Assembly (NCBI GenBank): GCA_964390335.1
Contig: CAYMHU010000007.1
Location: 62,001-126,000, forward strand
Direction of reading: 5' to 3'
Source: Granulosicoccus sp964390335
GTDB lineage: Bacteria > Pseudomonadota > Gammaproteobacteria > Granulosicoccales > Granulosicoccaceae
Length of the DNA stretch: 64,000 nucleotides
A program made the translations under genes and the position numbers. Below, piece by piece: positions 53,039 to 62,152 of this stretch. The notes beneath the pieces were generated by a model, which worked only from the letters and a program-made list of their open reading frames with translations, had not been told where the DNA came from and searched no databases. How positions within the stretch are numbered: the stretch's first letter is position 1; each line of letters opens with the position of its first letter.

Positions 53039-53779
53039 TCATTTAATCGATTCTGCCTTTATTCTGTTTGTGTCGCAAAGGAATGTGGTGACTGACTGTT
53101 GGCAAATCGTTAACACATTGGAAGGTTCAAACCACATCAGGGCCCAGCTAGCAGGTCGTAACGCGAGCTTTCGCCAATGGTGCAATACAAGTAAACGTAA
53201 AACCAGAGCATCCTGCACGGTATAGTCGGCGGGGTTGTCGGAAACCACGGCTATGAGTGTACTGGCATTGCGTTGAATGGGTTCTGGTGCCAGCTTAGCG
53301 ACAAACCAGTCTGGTATTTGATTATCGACCAGATTGAAGGACAAGCATTGTTGTACGTTGTTATCTTTACAAGTATTTCGCTCTACCGGCATAACAAATA
53401 GATCTTTGCTAAGCGATATGGCGTCATGAGTGGTTGGCTTATCCTTGTGGTAAACGAATTGCCATCCATCGCGATACCGGTTGGATTGTCCGTAGATATC
53501 GTCTGTTACTGCTAGAGTTTGTTCGTGGCCCTTGCGAGAGAGTTTATAAAACGCTTCACGTCCGCGTTTTTCAGACCTTATCCAGCCGTCAGATTTCAAT
53601 CGGTAGAGAGCAGTGCGAATAGCCTCGGGCTTGATGCCGATATGGCCTAGTAGACTTTTTATTTGACTGCCGGTGAGTTCTTGCCCATCCAAATCACCAA
53701 ATAAGGTCACAATTAACGACCAAGTTTTCAGTGTTTCCAGCTCGACAAGTTGCCTAATCCCTGGGTCTTTAGACTGCAT
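53039..53779 (-). CDS. paaX: PaaX-family transcriptional repressor
   Basis: 246 residues. N-terminal winged helix (LKTWSLIVTLFGDLDGQELT; IKPEAIRTALYRLKSDGWIRSEKRGREAFYKLS) followed by the PaaX-type effector/dimer domain. PaaX represses paa genes until phenylacetyl-CoA binds. Encoded 57 bases downstream of paaZ on the same strand, presumably in one transcript. A TetR regulator in the same cluster suggests dual control. Confidence 0.9.
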   Translation of the reverse strand: MQSKDPGIRQLVELETLKTWSLIVTLFGDLDGQELTGSQIKSLLGHIGIKPEAIRTALYRLKSDGWIRSEKRGREAFYKLSRKGHEQTLAVTDDIYGQSNRYRDGWQFVYHKDKPTTHDAISLSKDLFVMPVERNTCKDNNVQQCLSFNLVDNQIPDWFVAKLAPEPIQRNASTLIAVVSDNPADYTVQDALVLRLLVLHHWRKLALRPASWALMWFEPSNVLTICQQSVTTFLCDTNRIKAESIK

Positions 53780-53836
53780 AGTGTTGTGGTATTGTGGCTA
53801 ACGCTATGCCAATATAAATCTTTACGTGCTGCTTGC

Positions 53837-55885
53837 CTATCCCTGGCTGCCTAATTCATACGCATTCATCGTTAAAAGCTCATATTCTGCAACCACATCT
53901 TCGTTTTGGTTGCTTAGTAAAACATGCCATCGAATCTCGCCGTATTCATCGTTGCGCGGGGTCTTATGTTTCACTGTCAAGCGCACTTTAATCGTGTCGC
54001 CGGCTTCGACAGGCGTCGTAAAACGCAAGTTGTCGAGACCCGTATTTGCCAATACCGGACCTTCATCGGGTTGTACGAAGAGTCCCGCTGCAAAACTTAA
54101 TATCAAGTAGCCATGTGCGACCCGACCCGGAAAGAAAGGATTGCGTTTCGCTGCCGCTTCATCCATGTGCGCATAAAAGGTATCGCCTGTGAAGTGTGCG
54201 AAGTGTTCGATATCGTCCATTGATATGGTTCTGGATGGGGTGTAGTAGGTTTCTCCGATCGCAAGCTCTGTAAAGGTACGGGTGAACGGGTGGTTGTTTT
54301 CGGTGATTTCTTTCGCACCGGGTATCCATTTAGAACCAATATCGGAGAGCAGGGATGGACTTCCCTGAATCGCAGTGCGTTGCATGTAGTGCATAACACC
54401 TCGTACGCCCCCCATCTCTTCACCACCGCCGGCGCGACCCGGTCCGCCGTGAATCATATGAGGTAACGGTGATCCATGGCCGGTACTTTCTGCCATTGAA
54501 TCACGGTTGTTAAAGTAGAGCCTGCCATGATAGGCACCGGCGCCCATGACCACTTCTCTTGCTATCTCGCCATCATGCGTGATAACCGATGCCACCAAAC
54601 TGCCTTGTCCTTTATTGACAAGGTTAATGGCGTGACCGATATCGCGGTAACCCATGATTGTCGAGACGGGTCCGAACGCTTCAACTTCATGGATTTTTAT
54701 GGCTGCGTCTGCATCATTACAATGAAACAGCATAGGTGGTACAAATGCGCCTTTCTGCGCGTTTGCACCGTTAATAGTAAAGTCATCTGGATCGCCGAAC
54801 ACCCGTTCCGCTTCTTGTTCGATAATCTCAGTGCAGCTTAATACATCGTCACGTTGTGATGCCGAGACGAGGGCACCCATCGTGGTTTCAGTGTCTGTCG
54901 GATCGCCAACCACGACCTTAGCAAGTTTAGATTTTAAGCCATCAATCACGGCTGGCACTTGAGCATCGGGCACCACAATGCGGCGTATTGCCGTACACTT
55001 TTGACCCGCTTTGGTCGTCATCTCGCGCGTGACTTCTTTCAAGAACAAATCGAATTCAGGTGTATCCGGTATTGCGTCCGGCCCGAGGATCGATGCGTTG
55101 AGACTGTCCTGTTCCGCTATAAAGCGGATTGAATTATCGAGCATGTTAGGCAAGGTGCGTAGCTTACCCGCGGTTGCAGCAGAACCAGTGAAACTGACAA
55201 TATCTTGATGGGTCACTTTATCGAGCATGTCACCCAAACCACCCGACACGAGTTGCAGTGCACCTGCCGGTAAGAGCTTGCTCTGGAGCATCAACTTCAC
55301 GGCTAGCTCTGTGACATAACAACTTGCCGTTGCGGGTTTCACAATGGCTGGAACCCCAGCCAACAAAGCTGGCGCCAGTTTTTCCAACATGCCCCAGACA
55401 GGAAAGTTGAATGCATTAATATGCACTGCAACCCCTTGAAGTGGTGTACAGATGTGTTGCCCCACAAACGTACCACGACGTGAAAGTTGCTCGACATTTC
55501 CATCAAGGTAGATTTGCGAATCAGGCATTTCGCGACGACCTTTGGAAGCAAACACCAGCATCGTGCCGATGCCACCATCAATATCAATCAAGTGATCTTT
55601 TTGCGTTGCGCCCGTGGCAAAAGAAATATCGTACAGCTGCTGCTTGTTGTCTGATAGATACAACGCTAATGCTTTAAGCATTTTTGCGCGCTGATGAAAC
55701 GTCATCGCCCTTAAAGCTTGACCTCCATGAGTGCGCGCATAGTCAAGCATGGCATCGGTATCAAGACGAGCGCTGCCCGCGCGCGCAATGAGTTCGCCGG
55801 AAACGGCTGAATATATCTCACGCGCACCGTCATCGGCTTCGATCCACTGGCCAGCTGCGAAGCTGCTTACGCTTTGAATTGTCAT
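53837..55885 (-). CDS. paaZ: Bifunctional oxepin-CoA hydrolase / semialdehyde dehydrogenase PaaZ
   Basis: 682 residues. N-terminal aldehyde dehydrogenase (about 1-520: PLQGVAVHINAFNFPVWGML, FTGSAATAGKLRTLPNM, catalytic Cys in TKAGQKCTAIRRIVVP). C-terminal MaoC-like hydratase (about 540-682: DDIEHFAHFTGDTFYAHMDE and FPGRVAHGYLILSFAAGLF). Opens oxepin-CoA and oxidises the semialdehyde, in phenylacetate degradation. Divergent from paaG across a 206-base control region. Confidence 0.96.
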   Translation of the reverse strand: MTIQSVSSFAAGQWIEADDGAREIYSAVSGELIARAGSARLDTDAMLDYARTHGGQALRAMTFHQRAKMLKALALYLSDNKQQLYDISFATGATQKDHLIDIDGGIGTMLVFASKGRREMPDSQIYLDGNVEQLSRRGTFVGQHICTPLQGVAVHINAFNFPVWGMLEKLAPALLAGVPAIVKPATASCYVTELAVKLMLQSKLLPAGALQLVSGGLGDMLDKVTHQDIVSFTGSAATAGKLRTLPNMLDNSIRFIAEQDSLNASILGPDAIPDTPEFDLFLKEVTREMTTKAGQKCTAIRRIVVPDAQVPAVIDGLKSKLAKVVVGDPTDTETTMGALVSASQRDDVLSCTEIIEQEAERVFGDPDDFTINGANAQKGAFVPPMLFHCNDADAAIKIHEVEAFGPVSTIMGYRDIGHAINLVNKGQGSLVASVITHDGEIAREVVMGAGAYHGRLYFNNRDSMAESTGHGSPLPHMIHGGPGRAGGGEEMGGVRGVMHYMQRTAIQGSPSLLSDIGSKWIPGAKEITENNHPFTRTFTELAIGETYYTPSRTISMDDIEHFAHFTGDTFYAHMDEAAAKRNPFFPGRVAHGYLILSFAAGLFVQPDEGPVLANTGLDNLRFTTPVEAGDTIKVRLTVKHKTPRNDEYGEIRWHVLLSNQNEDVVAEYELLTMNAYELGSQG

Positions 55886-56032
55886 AGTTAAACCTGTATT
55901 GCGTTAATCGTTAGCTGCCATTTATCCGTTCTGAGCCGGTTTGGGATTCGATGCCCCGTTGGCAAGCCGAAGTTCGGTGTACGACAACTTTTTCCATTCT
56001 GACGGTTGCTTTTGGATTTGGATTCATTACAA

Positions 56033-56061
56033 TTGAACGACCGGACGGTTAATAATAAACT
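56033..56061 (+). promoter_or_regulatory. paaG promoter with embedded ACCG-N2-CGGT operator
   Basis: TTGAAC (56033-56038), 17-base spacer, TAAACT (56056-56061). The palindrome ACCGGACGGT (56040-56049) lies between the boxes, ideal for repression. Its ACCG/CGGT half-sites resemble those of PaaR-type TetR repressors. The regulator at 58622 is the obvious candidate, by inference. Confidence 0.5.
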
Positions 56062-56091
56062 GTCCATTCTCCGGAAGCAAGAGCAACAACG

Positions 56092-56877
56092 ATGTCGACA
56101 ACATTGAAAATCAGTGATCACGGCAGCTGGGTTGAGCTCACACTCAATCGCCCGGAAAAGCTCAATTCGTTCAACGACGAAATGCTGTTGGCGTTAACCG
56201 GTGCAATTGAGCAAGCGATTGAATCAGGCAAACGCGCTGTGTTGCTCACCGGTGCCGGTAGGGGATTTTGTGCGGGGCAAGATCTTGGTGATCGCGACCC
56301 CGCAAAAATGACGGCTCCACCTGATCTCGGCGCCACACTGACCAACTTTTATAACCCCTTGGTTCGTTTAATCGCACAGTCCGATATACCGATTGTTTGT
56401 GCGGTCAATGGTGTAGCCGCTGGTGCTGGCGCTAATCTCGCTATGGCGTGCGACATTACTTTTGCATCATCCGAGGCTAAGTTCATTCAATCGTTCGCAC
56501 GGGTAGGACTCATCCCGGATTGTGGCGGCACCTGGCAACTGGTGCGTCATCTTGGCCCGGCACGCGCGAAAGCGTTAGCAATGACAGCTTCGCCCATTCT
56601 TGCAGAGCAAGCTGCCGACTGGGGGCTGATTTGGAAGTCAGTACCGCATGCAGCGTTAATGACTGAGGCTCGATCTCTAGCGGCTTCCCTTGCAGAGGGT
56701 CCGGGCATGAGTTATGCGCATATTAAAAAAGCGGTGGCTGCAGCGACCACGAATTCGCTCGATGAACAGTTAAACCTAGAAGCTCAATATCAAAAGCGTT
56801 GTGGTGAGTCGAAGGATTACGCTGAGGGCGTCAGTGCGTTTCTTAATAAGCGCAAACCGGAGTTTCAAAGCACATGA
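56092..56877 (+). CDS. paaG: 2-(1,2-epoxy-1,2-dihydrophenyl)acetyl-CoA isomerase PaaG
   Basis: 261 residues, enoyl-CoA hydratase/isomerase superfamily. VELTLNRPEKLNSFNDEML, GAGRGFCAGQDLGDRD with the oxyanion residues, and VNGVAAGAGANLAMACDITFA followed by FARVGLIPDCGGTW, where Asp replaces Glu as in PaaG. Converts the ring epoxide to oxepin-CoA. First gene of the rightward unit, overlapping paaI by 4 bases. Confidence 0.94.
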   Translation: MSTTLKISDHGSWVELTLNRPEKLNSFNDEMLLALTGAIEQAIESGKRAVLLTGAGRGFCAGQDLGDRDPAKMTAPPDLGATLTNFYNPLVRLIAQSDIPIVCAVNGVAAGAGANLAMACDITFASSEAKFIQSFARVGLIPDCGGTWQLVRHLGPARAKALAMTASPILAEQAADWGLIWKSVPHAALMTEARSLAASLAEGPGMSYAHIKKAVAAATTNSLDEQLNLEAQYQKRCGESKDYAEGVSAFLNKRKPEFQST

Positions 56878-57305
56878 CTTTATCGGCAAAACAACGTGCG
56901 GAAAAATCTGCGCAGGCCATGTGGTCTGCGGATTATGCCAGTCAATGGCTAGGTATGAAGTTAGTCGAGGTCAATGAAGGCAGCGCAACGCTGTCATTAA
57001 AAGTGGAAGCGCACCACACGAATGGACATGGTGCTTGTCATGGTGGGGTCATCTTTTCTCTGGCAGACAGTGCCTTTGCATTTGCTTGTAACAGTCGTAA
57101 TCAGGCCACAGTGGCGCAGCACAATTCAATTACGTACATCGCTCCCGGCAAGCTCAATGACCAGCTCACAGCGACTGCACGGGAAGTGAGTTTAAGTGGT
57201 CGAAGTGGTATTTACGATGTGTCTGTTAGCAACCAAGACGGTGTTGTTGTTGCCGAGTTTAGAGGTTGTTCTCGTACAATAGCAGGGACATTATTCGAGG
57301 AGTAA
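56874..57305 (+). CDS. paaI: Hydroxyphenylacetyl-CoA thioesterase PaaI
   Basis: 143 residues, hotdog thioesterase. Catalytic region HTNGHGACHGGVIFSLADSA with Asp, then SITYIAPGKLNDQLTATARE. Rescues CoA from dead-end phenylacetyl-CoA derivatives. Overlaps paaG (ATGA) and lies 3 bases before paaK. Confidence 0.94.
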   Translation: MTLSAKQRAEKSAQAMWSADYASQWLGMKLVEVNEGSATLSLKVEAHHTNGHGACHGGVIFSLADSAFAFACNSRNQATVAQHNSITYIAPGKLNDQLTATAREVSLSGRSGIYDVSVSNQDGVVVAEFRGCSRTIAGTLFEE

Positions 57306-57308
57306 AGT

Positions 57309-58619
57309 ATGAAAGATCTTACGCCGTCAAAAGAGTCATTGGATGCCATTGAAATCGCATCGATTGATGAAATCCGTGCCCTACAATTGGAACGCATGCA
57401 ATGGTCGCTGCAGCATGCCTACGATAACGTGGCCATGTACAAACAGCGATTTGACGATGCTGGCGTTCACCCAACAGACTTAAAGTCGCTTGACGATCTT
57501 GGCAAGTTCCCATTTACCTATAAAGATGATCTGCGTGATAACTATCCGTTTGGTCTTTTTGCTGTACCACAAGAAAAAATTGTCCGCCTGCATGCATCTT
57601 CCGGCACAACGGGCCAGCCCACTGTAGTGGGTTACACACAAGGTGATATAGAGATGTGGGCCAACATGGTTGCGCGTTCTATACGTGCCAGTGGTACACG
57701 CCCCGGCGATGTTGTCCACGTTTCTTATGGTTACGGCTTGTTTACCGGCGGCTTGGGTGCTCACTATGGTGCAGAGGCGCTTGGTTGTACTGTTGTGCCT
57801 GTGTCCGGCGGTATGACCGAGCGGCAGGTAAAACTGATTGAAGACTTCAAGGCAAAGACCATTATGGTCACGCCGTCTTATATGCTGAATATCCTCGATC
57901 AATATCGCAGTGCGGGTATCGATCCGCGTGAGTCTCCATTGGAAGTCGGTATTTTTGGCGCTGAGCCATGGACCGATACCATGCGTGCTGAAATTGAAAC
58001 GGCGTTCGATATGCACGCGGTGGATATTTATGGTTTATCCGAAATACTCGGCCCTGGGGTTGCCAACGAATGTGTAGAAACCAAAGACGGTCTGCATGTT
58101 TGGGAAGATCACTTTTATCCGGAAATCATTCATCCGGAAACGGGAGAAGTGCTGCCAGACGGAGAAATGGGTGAGCTGGTTTTCACTACGCTAACCAAAG
58201 AAGGCTTGCCAATGGTTCGTTATCGCACGCGCGATCTAACGCGGTTGTTGCCGGGCACCGCACGCACTATGCGGCGTATGGAAAAAATCACTGGCCGCTC
58301 AGACGACATGATTATTTTGCGCGGCGTAAACGTTTTTCCATCACAAATAGAAGAACAAGTGCTGAAAACGCCTGAGCTGGCTCCGCATTTTCAAATTGAA
58401 TTGCATCGTGAAGACCGAATGGATGCAATGAAGGTATTGGTAGAGACTTCATCCAATGCTTCGGATGCTTCTGCGCCGGATACTATCGCACAAAACTTAA
58501 CCGTCAAAATCAAAGAAGCCGTTGGTGTATCCACGCAAGTGGTTGTGGGCGAACCCGGAACTGTTGCACGCAGTCAGGGAAAAGCACAACGCGTCATCGA
58601 TAAAAGACCGAAGGGATAA
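57309..58619 (+). CDS. paaK: Phenylacetate-CoA ligase
   Basis: 436 residues, the usual length. ANL-superfamily ligase: P-loop HASSGTTGQPTVVGYTQGD, VSGGMTERQVKLIEDFKAKT, DIYGLSEILGPGVANEC, TGRSDDMIILRGVNVFPSQIE. Activates phenylacetate with ATP and CoA, first step of the pathway. AGGAG-like sequence (CGAGGAG) ends just before the ATG. Confidence 0.97.
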   Translation: MKDLTPSKESLDAIEIASIDEIRALQLERMQWSLQHAYDNVAMYKQRFDDAGVHPTDLKSLDDLGKFPFTYKDDLRDNYPFGLFAVPQEKIVRLHASSGTTGQPTVVGYTQGDIEMWANMVARSIRASGTRPGDVVHVSYGYGLFTGGLGAHYGAEALGCTVVPVSGGMTERQVKLIEDFKAKTIMVTPSYMLNILDQYRSAGIDPRESPLEVGIFGAEPWTDTMRAEIETAFDMHAVDIYGLSEILGPGVANECVETKDGLHVWEDHFYPEIIHPETGEVLPDGEMGELVFTTLTKEGLPMVRYRTRDLTRLLPGTARTMRRMEKITGRSDDMIILRGVNVFPSQIEEQVLKTPELAPHFQIELHREDRMDAMKVLVETSSNASDASAPDTIAQNLTVKIKEAVGVSTQVVVGEPGTVARSQGKAQRVIDKRPKG

Positions 58620-58621
58620 CA

Positions 58622-59236
58622 TTGGCCAGAACTCAAGCAAAAGACCACGACGACAAACGCAAGACTATTTTGTCGGCAGCGGCTGAGGTATTTGCAAGCC
58701 GCGGTATTGTCAGCGCGTCAATGAATGAAGTTGCAAAAGCATGCGGCATCTCAAAAGCGAATATCTATCATTACTACCCAAGTAAGTATGATCTGGTGTT
58801 CGATATTCTCAACGTTTATTTGGGAACCCTGCGTGATCGAATATGCAGCCTTGATCTTAATAAATCTCCCGCGGAGTCATTGCATCTCTTAACTAAGGAA
58901 TTTTTACTCCTGTATGAAGGCATGGATAACGAACATAAGATACAAACGGAAGGTCTAACACTTTTGTCGTCACAACAACAAACCGTGCTTAAAGACTATC
59001 AACGAGAAATGGTGGCCGTGATGTACGAGGTTGTTCGCGCATACGCACCCAACACCTTTGATGAACAAAGCGCAAAATGTCGACAAGTGACCATGTCTGT
59101 ATTTGGCATGCTCAATTGGTTTTACATGTGGCATCCCAAGGCAAGCAAAGCGCAAAGAATTGATTACGCTGCAACGATAGCCGATCTGACCTTACACGGA
59201 GTAGAAGGTTTATCAACGCAGCCAGACAATACATAA
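58622..59236 (+). CDS. TetR-family regulator (PaaR-like)
   Basis: 204 residues with a TTG start two bases after the paaK stop. N-terminal HTH: KTILSAAAEVFASRGIVSAS, then EVAKACGISKANIYHYYPSK. The C-terminal ligand domain is generic. Position after paaK in the paaGIK transcript and a matching palindrome at the paaG promoter make it a likely phenylacetyl-CoA-responsive repressor analogous to PaaR; the symbol is withheld. Confidence 0.87.
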   Translation: MARTQAKDHDDKRKTILSAAAEVFASRGIVSASMNEVAKACGISKANIYHYYPSKYDLVFDILNVYLGTLRDRICSLDLNKSPAESLHLLTKEFLLLYEGMDNEHKIQTEGLTLLSSQQQTVLKDYQREMVAVMYEVVRAYAPNTFDEQSAKCRQVTMSVFGMLNWFYMWHPKASKAQRIDYAATIADLTLHGVEGLSTQPDNT

Positions 59237-59275
59237 ATACATAACGCACTAATGCGTATCACAAAGGAGAGGAAA

Positions 59276-60289
59276 ATGAAATTTGCTATTTCAACCGTTT
59301 TGGCGGCCGCACTTACCCTATCTGCGAGCTCGGGTGCGCTCGCTCAACAAACCATGGTCGTATCATCATGGTTGCCACCGGGCCACATCATGAATGATAC
59401 GGTTTGGCCTGAGTTTATTGCTCGTATTGAGTCAGCAACGGATGGGCGGGTCACAGGTAAAATCGAATATGGGCTAACTTCGCCACCTTCGCAGGCCGAC
59501 TTGATCGAGGACGGCGGTGCCGATGCTGCATGGATTTTTCATGGCTATAACCCCGGTCGTTTTGTGACAACAAAACTGATTGAAATACCTGGCTTAGAAG
59601 GCGATTCAGCCGCTGCGTCTGCAGCACATTGGCGTGCCCACGAAGCCATCCTGGCAGAGGCAAATGAACACGAGGGCGTCGTGCCAGTGGCAATGATGGT
59701 GCATGCACCAGGCATGTTGCATTTATCGAAAGAAATTAACTCGCTTGATGATGTTGCGGGTCTCAAGATTCGCTCTGGTGGTGGGGTGATGGGTGATGTG
59801 CTTGATGGTCTTGGCATGGCAGGGGTTCAAGTCTCAGCGCCTAAGGTTTACGAGACGGTTTCTAATGGGGTTGCCGACGGTACGTTTTTTCCTGGAGACA
59901 CTGTATCGATTCTTCGATTGACAGAGGTGCTACCGTTCACTTACCAAGTGCCCGGCGGTTTTTACAGAGGATCGTTTTCGATCATCATGAGCGAAGATTT
60001 TCTTGACTCGGTTGGTGATGAAGATGCAGCGGCAATCAAGGCTGCGCTTGGCGAAGATTTTTCAGCCTTTGCAGGCGCTGCGTGGGATATGGGTAACGAA
60101 CGCGGATTAACCGCTCAACGTGAAACCGGTTCTGTAATAGAACTCAGTGGTGAGGCAGCGTCGAAATTTACTGACTTAATCCCGACAATACAATCGTCAG
60201 TCATAGATGAAGTTGCGGCTAAAGGTGTCGATGCTGAAGCGGCATTGGCATTGATTAAAGAAACCATGCTTGAATACGGCGCAATGTAA
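59276..60289 (+). CDS. TRAP transporter substrate-binding protein (DctP family)
   Basis: 337 residues from ATG 59276, preceded by the excellent AAAGGAGAGG. Signal peptide (FAISTVLAAALTLSASSGAL, cleavage after ALA). DctP fold: VVSSWLPPGHIMNDTVWPEF, DDVAGLKIRSGGGVMGDVLD with the carboxylate-binding Arg, and TFFPGDTVSILRLTEV. An organic acid with a carboxylate is the expected ligand; phenylacetate or a related aromatic acid by context only. Followed directly by the two permease genes. Confidence 0.9.
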   Translation: MKFAISTVLAAALTLSASSGALAQQTMVVSSWLPPGHIMNDTVWPEFIARIESATDGRVTGKIEYGLTSPPSQADLIEDGGADAAWIFHGYNPGRFVTTKLIEIPGLEGDSAAASAAHWRAHEAILAEANEHEGVVPVAMMVHAPGMLHLSKEINSLDDVAGLKIRSGGGVMGDVLDGLGMAGVQVSAPKVYETVSNGVADGTFFPGDTVSILRLTEVLPFTYQVPGGFYRGSFSIIMSEDFLDSVGDEDAAAIKAALGEDFSAFAGAAWDMGNERGLTAQRETGSVIELSGEAASKFTDLIPTIQSSVIDEVAAKGVDAEAALALIKETMLEYGAM

Positions 60290-60301
60290 TTGGGCATCAA
60301 C

Positions 60302-60787
60302 ATGACACGGGCAATTCAATGGATTGCCCGTGTCCTTCTGTTCTGCAGTGCGTGTTGTTTGACTGCGTTAATGTGTCTGACATTTGCCGAGGTGATTAGC
60401 CGCTACGGCTTTAATGCGCCGATAAAAGGGCGTCAGGATGTTGCGCAAATCTTACTTGCTTGCTCCATTTTTTTCGCGTTTCCGGTGGTGACACTGCGCA
60501 ACGAACAGATTGTTGCCGACCTACTTGATTCAGTGTTCTCTAAAGGTGTTGCAAAGTGGCGGGATCGCGTAATTGATCTTATGACAGCCGTATCAATGAT
60601 AACCATGGGGTATTGGTTGTTACTGCGTGCTGAAAAAGCGTTCAAGCGCGGAAGTGTGAGTGAGATGTTGTCATTGCCTAAGTATCCGATAATTGTGTTT
60701 ATTGCGATTGTGGTATTAGTCACGGGCGTTCTATTGTTGTTGCGAGTGATTTGGTTTAAGCGAACTAAACCGGAGACTCACGCTTGA
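60302..60787 (+). CDS. TRAP transporter small permease (DctQ family)
   Basis: 161 residues from ATG 60302; a TTG at 60290, immediately after the preceding stop, is an alternative. Four membrane helices (RVLLFCSACCLTALMCLTF onward), with the DctQ pattern FAEVISRYGFNAPIKGRQDVA and LNEQIVADLL-like turn. Pairs with the large permease, whose TTG start overlaps its stop codon. Confidence 0.9.
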   Translation: MTRAIQWIARVLLFCSACCLTALMCLTFAEVISRYGFNAPIKGRQDVAQILLACSIFFAFPVVTLRNEQIVADLLDSVFSKGVAKWRDRVIDLMTAVSMITMGYWLLLRAEKAFKRGSVSEMLSLPKYPIIVFIAIVVLVTGVLLLLRVIWFKRTKPETHA

Positions 60788-62118
60788 GCGTCGCTCTGAT
60801 AGCATTCGCGATTGTTATTGTGCTCGTGTTGTTGCGCGTGCCAATCGGTATTGCTATGGGCTTTGTGGGTGCCATCGGTTTTGTCATGCTACGTGACTGG
60901 CGCTGGTCCGCAGGGCTTGGCCCGGCAGCAGATTCAATCCTTGACGTGACACAGAATGACGCCTTATCAGTTATCCCATTGTTTATATTGATGGGTATGA
61001 TTATCGCGCAAAGCGGTATGGCACTCGACTTATACCGTGCCGCCTATGCGCTGGTTGGACGCTTACCCGGTGGTCTTGCCATGTCCACGATTCTCGCCTG
61101 CGGGGGTTTTTCCGCAGTCTCGGGATCTTCGTTAGCAACAGCCGCGACCATGTCCAAGGTATCGCTGCCAGCCATGCGAAAGTTCGGTTATCACGACAGC
61201 CTCTCAACGGCATCCGTTGCCGCTGGTGGCACACTGGGTATCCTGATACCGCCCAGCATCATCTTAATTATCTATGGTTTTTTAACCGCGCAATCGGTTG
61301 GAAAACTCTTTCTCGCCGGTATCCTTCCGGGACTACTTGGCATCGTTTTGTACTTATGTGCGGTGGCATTTGTTGTGTGGCGTAATCCGGAAGCGGGGCC
61401 CGCAGGGGAGCGTATGTCCGGTGTTGAGACACGCGCCAGCATTCTTCGAGTGATCCCCATTTTAGTGCTGTTTGTCATTATTATTGGCGGCATTTATGGC
61501 GAAGTGTTCACGGCTGATGAAGCCGCGGGTGTTGGCGCTTTCGGTGCACTGGTTATATCAATACTGATTGGGCGCTTTTCATGGAAAGGCTTGGTTGATG
61601 CGTTAACTCAAACCGTTAAAACATCGGTAGGTTTGTTTGTGCTGTTAATTGGTGCGGACATTTTTAATCGCTTGATCACGCGAGCTGGACTACCGGATGA
61701 TTTGTTAGCGTTAGTGCAGGGCGCGTCGCTGGAGCCGTTCGCTATTATTGCCGTAATCGTCGTGATTTATTTGTTGCTTGGCGCGGTGTTCGAGAGTCTC
61801 TCTATGATCACACTAACCGTACCGGTTTTCGCGCCACTCATTGCATCGCTTGGTTTTTTTGAAGGTGATGTAAGCGGTGAACTGGCACTTATCTGGTTCG
61901 GTATAATTGTTGTGGTGGTAACCGAAATATCACTGATTACACCACCGATTGGATTAAACGTTTTTGTGTTGCGCTCAGTGGTTACTGATGTGTCAGCAGG
62001 CACTATTTTTAAAGGCGTAACACCTTTCTGGATAGCCGATATATTACGGCTAATCATTCTTATCGCATTGCCCTTTTTTGCCTTGTTATTGCCAACCGGG
62101 GTTTGGCACTTTGGATAG
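60784..62118 (+). CDS. TRAP transporter large permease (DctM family)
   Basis: 444 residues, TTG start overlapping dctQ by 4 bases. About 12 membrane helices. DctM signatures: LRVPIGIAMGFVGAIGF near the start, SGSSLATAATMSKVSLPAM, LGILIPPSIILIIYGFLT, and ITPPIGLNVFVLRSV in the C-terminal half. Uses a sodium or proton gradient with the DctP and DctQ partners. Ends convergent to paaE, leaving only 34 bases. Confidence 0.94.
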   Translation: MSVALIAFAIVIVLVLLRVPIGIAMGFVGAIGFVMLRDWRWSAGLGPAADSILDVTQNDALSVIPLFILMGMIIAQSGMALDLYRAAYALVGRLPGGLAMSTILACGGFSAVSGSSLATAATMSKVSLPAMRKFGYHDSLSTASVAAGGTLGILIPPSIILIIYGFLTAQSVGKLFLAGILPGLLGIVLYLCAVAFVVWRNPEAGPAGERMSGVETRASILRVIPILVLFVIIIGGIYGEVFTADEAAGVGAFGALVISILIGRFSWKGLVDALTQTVKTSVGLFVLLIGADIFNRLITRAGLPDDLLALVQGASLEPFAIIAVIVVIYLLLGAVFESLSMITLTVPVFAPLIASLGFFEGDVSGELALIWFGIIVVVVTEISLITPPIGLNVFVLRSVVTDVSAGTIFKGVTPFWIADILRLIILIALPFFALLLPTGVWHFG

Positions 62119-62152
62119 CATTGGGTTGTGCTCAGAATGTAAACTCTGCCGG

